Below are positions 6,643 to 15,400 of a stretch of DNA of 21,751 nt, one piece after another (position 1 is the first letter of the stretch; each line of letters starts with the position of its first letter). The stretch is from CAYLMM01 sp964646035 (GTDB lineage: Bacteria; Krumholzibacteriota; Krumholzibacteriia; LZORAL124-64-63), in assembly GCA_964646035.1 (NCBI GenBank), contig CAZYDJ010000026.1:1-21751 (forward strand), written 5' to 3'. The translations under genes and the position numbers were made by a program. The notes under the pieces were generated by a model, which had not been told where the DNA came from, did not search any database, and saw only the letters and a list, made by a program, of their open reading frames with translations.

Positions 6643-7824
6643 ATGAGGGAAGTGGTGATCGCCCTGGCCTTGCGGACCCCGATCGGCAAGGCGCGCAAGG
6701 GATCGTTCGCCCAGACCCGCCCCGACGATCTGGGCGCGGCGGTGATCCGCGGGCTGCTCGCGCAGGCTCCCGGACTGGACCCGGCGCGGATCGGCGACGT
6801 CATCCTGGGCTGCGCCATGCCCGAGGGCGAGCAGGGCATGAACGTGGGCCGCAACGTGGCCCTGATGGCCGGCCTGCCGGACGAGACGCCGGGCATGACC
6901 GTCAACCGCTTCTGCTCCTCGGGGCTGGAAACCATCAACATCGCCGCGATGCAGATCGCCACCGGCCAGACCGACGTGGCGATCGCCGGCGGCGTCGAGT
7001 CGATGACCATGATCCCGATGGGCGGCCACCGCTATCTGCCCAACCCCGGCCTGGTCGGATCCGATCCCCACACCTATACCAACATGGGGCTGACAGCGGA
7101 GAACCTGGCCGTAGCCGACGGCATCTCGCGCGAGGCCCAGGACCGCTTCGCGCTGGCCAGTAATCTCAAGGCCGCGGCCGCGATCGCAGCCGGACGCTTC
7201 GTGGACGAGATCGTGCCAGTGGAGACCTCGTACACGGTGATCGACGGCGGCAGGCCCCGGGTCGAGAAGCGCCTGGTGTCGATCGACGAGGGGCCACGCG
7301 CCGACACTTCCATCGAAGCCCTGGCCAAGCTGCGTCCGGCGTTCAAGCAGGACGGCACCGTGACCGCGGGCAACTCCAGCCAGATGAGCGACGGAGCGGC
7401 GGCGGCGCTGCTGACCACTCCCGAAATCTGCCGGGAGCTGGGCCTCGAGCCGCTGGCCCGGTTCGTGACCTACGCGGTGGCCGGAGTGCCGCCGCAGATC
7501 ATGGGCGTCGGACCGGTCAGAGCCGTTCCGGCCGCCCTGGAACGGGCGGGGCTGAAGCTGGAGCAGATGGACGTCATCGAGTTGAACGAGGCCTTCGCCG
7601 CCCAGAGCCTGGCCGTTCTCGGCCGGTTGGGCCTCGACCCGCAGGACGAGAGATTGAATCCGAACGGCGGCGCCATCGCCCTGGGACATCCCCTGGGCTG
7701 CACGGGGGCCAAGCTGACCGCGAGCGCGCTGCACGAGTTGAAGCGGCGCGACGGCCGGTACGCGATGGTCACGATGTGCATCGGCACCGGCATGGGAGCC
7801 GCCGGCATCTTCGCAGCGATTTGA
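6643..7824 (+). CDS. fadA: Acetyl-CoA acyltransferase (3-ketoacyl-CoA thiolase)
   Basis: A 393-residue thiolase, full length for the family, which cleaves 3-ketoacyl-CoA to acetyl-CoA and a shortened acyl-CoA as the last step of each beta-oxidation round. The nucleophile is C91 in NRFCSSGLE. The second catalytic set is present: NEAFAAQ (315-321), H349 in GGAIALGHPLGCTGAK, and C379 in MCIGTGMGAAGIF. The stretch from about 117 to 250 is the usual loop domain. AGGAGG lies 5 bases before the ATG, and the gene begins 9 bases after fadN and ends 9 bases before fadE, so the three form one transcript. A biosynthetic acetoacetyl-CoA thiolase role is possible from sequence alone, but the operon argues for degradation. 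Confidence 0.94.
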   Translation: MREVVIALALRTPIGKARKGSFAQTRPDDLGAAVIRGLLAQAPGLDPARIGDVILGCAMPEGEQGMNVGRNVALMAGLPDETPGMTVNRFCSSGLETINIAAMQIATGQTDVAIAGGVESMTMIPMGGHRYLPNPGLVGSDPHTYTNMGLTAENLAVADGISREAQDRFALASNLKAAAAIAAGRFVDEIVPVETSYTVIDGGRPRVEKRLVSIDEGPRADTSIEALAKLRPAFKQDGTVTAGNSSQMSDGAAAALLTTPEICRELGLEPLARFVTYAVAGVPPQIMGVGPVRAVPAALERAGLKLEQMDVIELNEAFAAQSLAVLGRLGLDPQDERLNPNGGAIALGHPLGCTGAKLTASALHELKRRDGRYAMVTMCIGTGMGAAGIFAAI

Positions 7825-7833
7825 GGAGGAGTC

Positions 7834-9624
7834 ATGCCCGAGAACAGGACATACCCCACCGGCGGCGAGTTCCTGCTGAGCGAGACCGACCCCGCCGCCG
7901 TCTTCACCCCCGAGGATTTCGACGAGAACCAGCGGATGCTGATGCAGGCCACCCGGGATTTCGTCGAGCAGAAGATCGCCCCGCACAGCGACGAGCTGGA
8001 ACACGCGAACCACGTCGAACTGGGTGCAGAACTGCTCAAGGAAGCAGGCGGGATGGGATTGCTGATGGTGGACGTGCCCACACGCTTCGGCGGCATGGGA
8101 GCGGACAAGGCCACCGTGATGATCGTCAGCGAGGTCATGAGCGAGGCCGGCAGCTTCGCCGTCACCCACGGCGCCCAGTCGGGCATCGGCACCCTGCCCA
8201 TCGTCTACTTCGGCACGCCGCAGCAGCAACAGCAATACCTGCCGCGACTGGCCACCGGGGAGTTGCTGGCGGCGTACGCGCTGACCGAGCCCGGCAGCGG
8301 CAGCGACGCCCTGGCCGCGACCACGAACGCGACGCTGAATCCCGATGGCACGCATTACATCCTCAACGGCGTGAAGCAGTACATCACCAACGCCGGCTAC
8401 GCCGAGATGTTCATCGTCTTCGCCAAGGTCGACGGCGAGCATTTCAGCTGCTTCATCGTCGAGAAGGAATTCGGCGGGGTGAGCATCGGGCCGGAGGAGA
8501 AGAAGATGGGCATCAAGGGCAGCAGTACCTGCCAGGTGGTGCTGGAGGATTGTCCGGTGCCGGTGGCGAACCTGCTCGGCGAGATCGGCCGGGGCCACGT
8601 CATCGCCTTCAACATCCTGAACGTCGGACGCTTCAAGCTGGGCGCGAGCACCGTCGGCGGCTGCAAGCTATGCCTGGGCCACGCCGTGCCGTATACGAAA
8701 CAGCGGCGACAATTCGGAAAACGCATCTGCGATTTCGGGTTGATCCGGGCCAAGATCGCCGATGTGACCGCCAGCGCCTTCATGGCCGAATCGATGGTCT
8801 ACCGCACCGCCGGCCTGCTCGACCGCGCCATCGCCACCCTCGACCGCGAGGCCGCGGACTTCGATCTGCAGTCCATCCTCAAGGTCGAGGAATTCAGCAT
8901 CGAATGCTCGATGATCAAGGTCTTCGCGACCGAGGCGCTGGCCCTCGCGGCCGAGGAAGGCGTGCAGATGCTGGGCGGCTACGGCTTCTGTTCCGAATAT
9001 CCCCTCGAACGGATCTATCGCGACGAGCGCATCAACCGCATCTTCGAGGGCACCAACGAGATCAACCGGATGATCGTGCCGGGCATGCTGCTGCGCAAAG
9101 CGCTCAAGGGCGAGTTGGAGCTGCTGCAGGCGGCGCAGGCGGTGGCTGACGAACTGCTGTCCATCCCCTCGTTCAGCGAACCCGGAGAACCGGCGTTCCT
9201 GGAAACCGAGGCCGGCCTGGTCGCCAACCTGAAGAAGGTGGCGCTGGCCACTCTCGGCATCGCCGCGCGGAAATTCGGTGAAGATCTGAAAAACCAGCAG
9301 GAGATCCTGTCGGACGCGGCCGATCTGGTGATGGAGGCCTACGCGGGCGAGAGCGGCCTGTTGCGGGCCCGCAAGAAGGCGGATGCCGACGGCGAGGAAG
9401 CGGCCGCGGTGATGGCCGACATGACCACTGTCTACCTGCACGATGCGACGGAGAGGGCCGGCGTCTGGGGCCGCCGGATCCTGGCCAACACTCTCGAGGG
9501 AGATGAACTGCGCACGATGTTGGCCGGGTTGCGGCGGCTGACGAAGCACGATCCGGTCAACCGGGCCGCCCTGCACGGGCGCATCGCCGCAGCGGTGATC
9601 GAGGCCGACGGCTATCCCCTGTAG
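7834..9624 (+). CDS. fadE: Acyl-CoA dehydrogenase, long-chain type with C-terminal extension
   Basis: A 596-residue FAD enzyme that makes the trans-2 double bond in acyl-CoA, the first beta-oxidation step, passing electrons to electron transfer flavoprotein. The N-terminal helical domain runs to about 145. The flavin-binding motif AAYALTEPGSGSDA is at 146-159 and YITNAGYAEMFIVFAKV at 183-199. In the C-terminal helical domain RRQFGKRICDFGLIRAKIAD is at 291-310 and the catalytic base is E405 in RIFEGTNEINR, the position used by very-long-chain enzymes. About 170 further residues form the extension seen in VLCAD, ACAD9 and Bacillus FadE (YusJ). GAGGAG lies 5 bases before the ATG. It is the last gene of the operon and converges on the M14 peptidase gene with only 7 bases between stop codons and no clear hairpin terminator. 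Confidence 0.93.
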   Translation: MPENRTYPTGGEFLLSETDPAAVFTPEDFDENQRMLMQATRDFVEQKIAPHSDELEHANHVELGAELLKEAGGMGLLMVDVPTRFGGMGADKATVMIVSEVMSEAGSFAVTHGAQSGIGTLPIVYFGTPQQQQQYLPRLATGELLAAYALTEPGSGSDALAATTNATLNPDGTHYILNGVKQYITNAGYAEMFIVFAKVDGEHFSCFIVEKEFGGVSIGPEEKKMGIKGSSTCQVVLEDCPVPVANLLGEIGRGHVIAFNILNVGRFKLGASTVGGCKLCLGHAVPYTKQRRQFGKRICDFGLIRAKIADVTASAFMAESMVYRTAGLLDRAIATLDREAADFDLQSILKVEEFSIECSMIKVFATEALALAAEEGVQMLGGYGFCSEYPLERIYRDERINRIFEGTNEINRMIVPGMLLRKALKGELELLQAAQAVADELLSIPSFSEPGEPAFLETEAGLVANLKKVALATLGIAARKFGEDLKNQQEILSDAADLVMEAYAGESGLLRARKKADADGEEAAAVMADMTTVYLHDATERAGVWGRRILANTLEGDELRTMLAGLRRLTKHDPVNRAALHGRIAAAVIEADGYPL

Positions 9625-9631
9625 GGCCGTC

Positions 9632-12393
9632 TCATCTGACCAGGACCACCTTGCCGGTATCGGTGTCGTCGCCGGCCGTCAGACGCACGAAGTAGACTCC
9701 CGCCGCCGCGGGGACTCCCCTGTCGTCGCGTCCGTCCCAACTCGCCGAACGCTCTCCCGCCTGCACGTTCTGATCCAGCAGCACCCGCAACGTTCGACCG
9801 CGGGCGTCGTGCACCGTCAACCGGACCGGGCCGTCGCGAGGCAGACTCATCCGCACCGAGACCGAGGGATTGAACGGGTTGGGGTACGCTGCGGTCAGGC
9901 GTGCGAACGCAGCCGGCGGAGCGTCGGTCGCCGGATCGTAGACGACGCCGGCCTCGACCCGGAAGTCATCGAAGTAGAACCCGTCGCGCTCGCTCGACTC
10001 GTCGCTCGCAAGCACGAACCGCAACCGGACATCGTCCGAACCGGCCCAGGGAGTCAGGTCGAAGGTCTGCAGGCTCCACTGCGGCGGGTCGCCGTCGAAG
10101 CAGGGAACGCCGGCCGGAGTCTGGACGCCGAGGCCGCTGCCCGGGCGGCTGCCGTTTCCGCAGAGGGGCTGCCAGGTGCTCCCGTGGTCAGCCGACAGTT
10201 CGAAACGCACGCAGTCGTAATCCGGCTCCAGCGACCATCGTCCCCGAAAAGACACCGCGGCGAAGTCGTAGAGCGAGAGGTCGATCACTTCGCGCAGGGC
10301 GCAGACATCGTTCATATAACTGCCGTAGCCGCCGAGAGGCGTGTCGGTGATGGCGAATTCGCCCTCGGCGGCGTCGTGGGTCAACAGCCAGCCGCCTTCC
10401 CAGTCGGCCACTCCGTTCTGCTCGAAGTCGTCGGCGTAGATCACGGCGGCGCGGATCGGGTCCAGTTGCAGATCGGCCGAGGCGACGGGACCCGACAGGG
10501 TCACCGCCAGGGTGTCCGGCAGATGTCCGGCGGCGGCGGCGACGACCAGATAGTCGCCGTAGGGCAGATCGGCCAGGGAATAGGCCCCGCCGGCCGTGGA
10601 ATCGCTCGAATCCGCGGCGGCGGTCGCTCCTGCGGCGGCCCGCAAGGCCGACAGGGCCGCGGAAAGCGGGGCGCCGCCCGAGTCGAGGATCACACCGGCT
10701 ATCTCGCCGCGGGGCAGCGGGGCCAGGGCCACGTCCAGGACCGTTCCTTCGCCCCAACTGGTGATCACGCCGCCGACGCTCAGCGGCTGATATCCGGTCG
10801 CGGCGAAGTCGAGGGTCCAGGTTCCGTCGGGCAGCAGCTTGTGGTAGTCGCCCCGGTCGGGATCGACGACCGCCGGCGCCGCGTTGCCCGCTACCGACAC
10901 CGTGGCCGCCACTGGCTCGCCGGTCACCGCGTCGGTGACGACGCCGCCCACTCCCCAGCCCGCGGCGTCGATGAAGGCCAGCAGACTCTCGCGGTTGTCA
11001 TCCCAATAGCCGGACAGGGCCGCGGCCGCCGGCCATTTGGTGTCGCTCAGTTCGATGGTCAGGTCGATGCATCCGGTGCGATCGTAGGACCAGTCCTGCA
11101 GGCAGCCCATCGTGACGTACCAGGCCGCGCCGTTGGTGATCCCCTGCAGGAAAGTCGGCGAGTAGTACATCGGCGTATTGCGGCTGCTGTACTCCAGGCT
11201 CAGGGCCACCACGGCGTCCTCGTCGGGCACCGGATCGAAGGTATGATCCCAGGGATAGTTCACGACCAGCGCCCCGGAGTGGAAGTTGGCGCTGACCACG
11301 AAGCTCCGTTGATGGCCGTGGGCCATGAAGGCCACGTTCTCCCTCTCCTGGCCGATGCCCATGTCCGGCACCGGAAAATCCCGGTTGAGGTCGAGACCGT
11401 AGGCGTTGTAGCGGATGCCGCCGGCGTATCCGTCGGGATTGTGCAGGGGCAGGATGTGGATCTCGCGGTCATCGACCAGACCGGTCAGGCCGGGGTCGAC
11501 GCCGTAGCCGTCGGTCAGCAGGGAGGCCAGCGCGAGCAGCATCTCCAGGCCCAGCGGCTCGTTGCCGTGGATGGTTCCCGAGAGTCTCACTTCGGGCTCG
11601 GGCTCCTCGATGTCCACGCTGTCGCTGATCACGATCCCCCACAGGTCGCGGCCCTCGACCGAAGTTCCCCAGACGTAGGCGCGGGCGATGGCGGGATGGG
11701 CCGCGGCGATGGCGGTCAGGAGCTGCCCCACCTCGGTGTTGGTGTGGTAGATCCATTCGGCTTCTTCGCCGGCGGCGCCGATCGGAGGCGCGGTCCCGGC
11801 AGCATCGCCGGAGATGGCATCCTGACGCCGGAGAAGCGCGCGGANNNNNNNNNNCGCGGGGTTGCTGGCGACGGAGGTGTGGACCACGGTGTCGACGTCG
11901 TCCTGGGTGATCACCTTGGCGATCACCGGGTTGCGGATGTCGGCGCGCACGAAGCGCACGCTGCCGAGGTCGCCGCGCGGCGGGACCACTGGAGTTCCGC
12001 GGCCTCGCGGCCCCGGCGCTCGACATCCTCGACGGGAACAGGATCGAATCCGGCGCGGCGCAGGGCGGCCAGTTCGGCCGCGGTCACCCGGGGCGTGAAC
12101 AACAGGCGGGTCGAGCCGTCGCCGGCGCGCAGGATCCGGATCTGCTCGCGCTCGAACGAGGCGATCGGGACCACGGCCAACAGTTCGGCCAGGGCCGCCT
12201 TGTCCGCCAGTTCCAACTCGACCGGGAAATCGTTCCACTGACTCGCCCGCCATTGGGGCAGGCCGTGACGATCCAGAGGTATCGGAGCGGGAGCGGGAGC
12301 GGCCGTCGACAAGGAAACCGACAGCATCGCCACCGCGAACAGGACCAACGGAATCGACGCCGGGAAAAGGCGCTCGCGAAACGGACGGATCAT
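9632..12393 (-). CDS. Secreted M14 zinc carboxypeptidase with type IX-like C-terminal sorting domain (interrupted by assembly gap/chimera)
   Basis: Reading from 12393, residues 1-32 are a signal peptide and 33-137 an N-terminal region; GGAGGG precedes the ATG by 6 bases and the C25 protease gene ends 18 bases upstream. This frame leaves the family near 11983. After the N run the protein resumes at 11842 in another frame for 736 residues to 9632. M14 zinc ligands are H and E in TIHGNEP (about 11569-11558) and H in ANFHSG (about 11281). The substrate pair is LNRD and the catalytic glutamate lies in TIELSDTKW (about 11053). Two carboxypeptidase regulatory-like beta domains, a jelly-roll domain and an 85-residue tail with YPNPFNPS and a closing VVLVR follow. 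The break at 11845-11989 is treated as an assembly fault, not a true pseudogene. Role: extracellular peptide trimming, probably with the C25 protease. Confidence 0.8.
11845..11854. other. Assembly gap (ten N)
   Basis: Ten consecutive unknown bases inside the M14 peptidase gene. The count is probably a placeholder, so the true distance is unknown. The sequence on the low-coordinate side is peptidase; that on the high side is foreign. Confidence 0.99.
11855..11989 (-). other. Foreign fragment of an NAD-dependent epimerase/dehydratase gene (assembly chimera)
   Basis: On the minus strand the 45 codons from 11989 to 11855 read as an epimerase: DLGSVRFVRADIRNPVIAKV followed by DDVDTVVHTSVASNPA. 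This is the segment after the second strand of the Rossmann fold in actinobacterial sugar-nucleotide epimerase-like proteins (GalE2 of mycobacteria is similar, from memory). It has neither start nor stop, enters the N run in mid-protein, and overlaps the peptidase frame at a short shared stretch near 11980-11989. Nothing in an M14 peptidase resembles it. Confidence 0.75.
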
Positions 12394-12411
12394 CGGTTCC
12401 CTCCGGCCCGG

Positions 12412-15400
12412 TCAGCGGACCAGGACCATCTTGCGCACGAGATTACTGCCGTCGACCGAGAGGCGGGCGAAATAGATGCCGCTGGGCATCTGTCTGCCGT
12501 CGTCGTCGAGTCCGTCCCAACGCTCTAAATAATAACCGTGGGGCAGCTGCTCCTGCCTGATTATCCGCACCTGCCTGCCGCGGGAGTCGTAGACCGCCAG
12601 CTTGGTCCCGGCCTCCGCCGGCAGATCGAAGGCGATGGTCGCGCCGGCGTTGAACGGGTTGGGGTAGCTCGGGTGCAGGTACAGACTGCGCGGCACGTCC
12701 GGCACCAGTTGCAGATCGACGCCGACCGCCTGCTCGCCGTCGGCCAGGTTGATGTCGCGCGAATAGTCCATCCAGTTCAGCAACGTCACTTCCAGGGAAT
12801 AGGTCCCGGGCATGACGCCGTCCAGAAAGTAATAACCGTCCGCATCGGCGATCGTCAGACCCCCGCCCGGATTCAACTTGACCAGGGCGTCGGCCCCGGG
12901 ATCGCCGTTGTCCAGGAGTATCCGGCCGGCCACCGAGCAGCTGCCGGGTTCCGGGATCAGCAGCCAGTTGACCGCGTTCTGCAGCAGGTCGTCGCGGACG
13001 GCGGAGTCGGCGGCGAGGAAGCTGAAGGTCAGATAGACGATCTGGCCGCCTTCGGATTCGGGAGTCGGGTCGAAGGTGATGATGCTGGCGCCGCTGGAGT
13101 TGCGGCTCCAGGAACCGACCACCTCGACTTCGCGGCTGGGCAGCATCAGGTCCTGGTCCACATATTGGTTGTAGTCGACATCGATCCGGTCGGGCAGGGT
13201 ATGCGGAGCGGAAGCCGTCATATGCCGGGGATCGACGATCACGACGACTCCCGACTCGTCCTGCACCCACTGGGTGACATGCAGCACGTCGCTGATGAAA
13301 AGGCTGTCCACCTGGTCCGGCCGGGACCAGAAGTAGCCGACCTCTCCCCCTTCGACCAGGATCCCGTCTCCGGCGGCGGCGCGCGCGCTCAGGGCCGCGC
13401 GCAACTCCGGCAGCGTCTGCAGAGGTCCCTCGTTGCGTCCGCAGGCCAGCACGACCAGATCGAAATCCGTCCATGACGAGGGCTCGGTCACGGCAGCGTC
13501 CTCGACCTCGGCCGTATAGCCCAGCGACGAGAGCACGGTCGCCATTGCGGACGCCGTGAAATCATCCGCGGCGACGGCCGTGGGCATCATCGCCTTGGGG
13601 GATTCCCGCCGGATCACCGGTTCGGAAACCGGGGCCGGCTTGGACGTGGCGTCCAGAACGAGGATGTGACCGCTGACCGGAGGCAGCAGGAAGAGCAGCG
13701 GCGCGGCGCCGGCCACGAGATCCACTTCGAGCCGCTCCGGCATATGGCCGGGGGCCGAGACAATCAGGTCGTAGCCGCCCTCGGGCAGGTCGTGGATCTG
13801 GAAATCGCCGTCCACCGGATCCGTTTCGGCGGTTGCATAGAGGTCGTTGTTGTCGCGGCGGCGCAACTCGATGTCCGCGGCGATCGGGCGGGCGTCGGCT
13901 CCGTCGAGAACGCGTCCCGAGAGGGAGGTCTTCGGCGCCGGCGACAGTTCGATGTTCAGGTTGTTCGCCCCCTGCACCACGAAGTAGTTCTCGTGGTATG
14001 GCACCGAACCGAAGAGATCCACCCGGATCGAGTAGTTGGCCGCCAGTATCTGCCCCGGCACGTCGTAGCGGCCGGCGGAATTGGTCGTGGTCTCGAAGGC
14101 GAGCACCCCGTCGGCGTATCCGCTCACGGTCACTCCTGCGACGACCTGGCTGGCGGCGAAGACATAGCCCCCAAGCGAACCGAAGACCTTGACCACCGGG
14201 AAAATCCGCTTGTAGACGTCATAGCCCGGTTTGACCAGCAGACAGGTCGCGTCGCCGAGGCTGTCGGCCACCCAGTTGATCGACGATTCCGATGTGCTGA
14301 TCGGATCGCCCTCCGGCGGGAAAAGCCAGATTTCCACGCCTGCTTCGGACGCGCCGCCGCCGAGGATGCCCTCGAGGTTCAGAGGGAAGGCGCTGACGAC
14401 CCCGACGTTGGATACGGCCACCAGGTTGGGGTTGGTCAAGGGCAGGGCCGTAACGGCCAAAGTGTCGCGGAAAGCCTGGAAGGGCTGGGCCGCGTCCTGG
14501 CCGACCAGCGTCAGCGACGGGCCGTAGGAATAGAGCAGATCCAGATCGACCGATCCGTTCACATCGGTCACTGCGCTGTCGCTGCGATACCACCAGCCTT
14601 CGGCCCAGATCTCGACGCCGGGCATCGGCAGGCCGCTAGCTGCGTCGCGGACCGTGACCGTGACCACGGACTCCACGCCCACCGGGATGCTCAACGGGTC
14701 GATACTGACCAACGCCGGCACCGACACCGGCAGATCTATCGTCGCGGGGCGTCTGTTCTGGGCGGTGACCACCAGACGGGCGAAGCCCTCTTCGAGATCG
14801 CCGTCGAGTTCGAGCTCGATATCGCCGGTCGGTCCCGCCGTCCCGCCGGCGATCAGCACGCCGTTCTGGGTCAGGCCGACGTAGCTGCCGGGATCGGCTC
14901 CGATGCTGATGGTGGTTGCGGTCACCGAAAGACGTTCCGGGGCGTCGACATCGTTCTCGATCGGTTCCCGCAGGTAGGGAACGATGCTGGGGTCGCCCAA
15001 CAGGTTGTAGATGTTCCAGTAGTATTCCTCGCGCCCGGTGCCGCCCTCGCTCGCGGCTTCCGAGACAGCGAGATTGCCGCAGAAGATCATCGCGTCGCTG
15101 GTGACGTAGGCTCCCTCGCCGCCCTCGTGGAACAGGCCGTCGAGCGCCCCCTGCGAGGTACCCTCGTAGATCGGTGAATCGGTGATCTGGGACGTGTAGC
15201 CCACCGACCACCAGTAGTCCTCGCTCCAGTAGGTGGAATTGCTGCCGCCGATATAGCCGATCGCGCCGCCGTCTTCGCGGCGCAGCCACGACTCGCCCAG
15301 GCAGGGCGAATCATAATCATACTTCGAGGTCAGGCAGCAGTTGCCCACCACCAGTCCGAAGCGCCCGCTGTTGCCCAGGGTGTCGACATCCAAGACCGTG

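Noticed and set aside
6562..8598. Long minus-strand open frame opposite fadA and fadE (678 codons)
   Set aside because: It spans two well-supported genes and their junction and has low-complexity composition, so it is a GC-driven shadow.
9809..12241. Long plus-strand open frame opposite the M14 peptidase (810 codons)
   Set aside because: It runs through the N gap and the foreign fragment, has no recognisable domain, and the minus strand carries the full M14 signature.
9632..12393. Calling the M14 gene a true frameshifted pseudogene
   Set aside because: The frame change coincides with the N run and a foreign fragment, while both gene parts keep normal coding quality and all catalytic residues, so an assembly fault is more likely.
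13360..13400. Possible tandem repeat of GCGGC and GCGC units in the C25 gene
   Set aside because: Only short GC-rich runs that encode an Ala/Arg helix (ALSARAAAGDG); no regular period.
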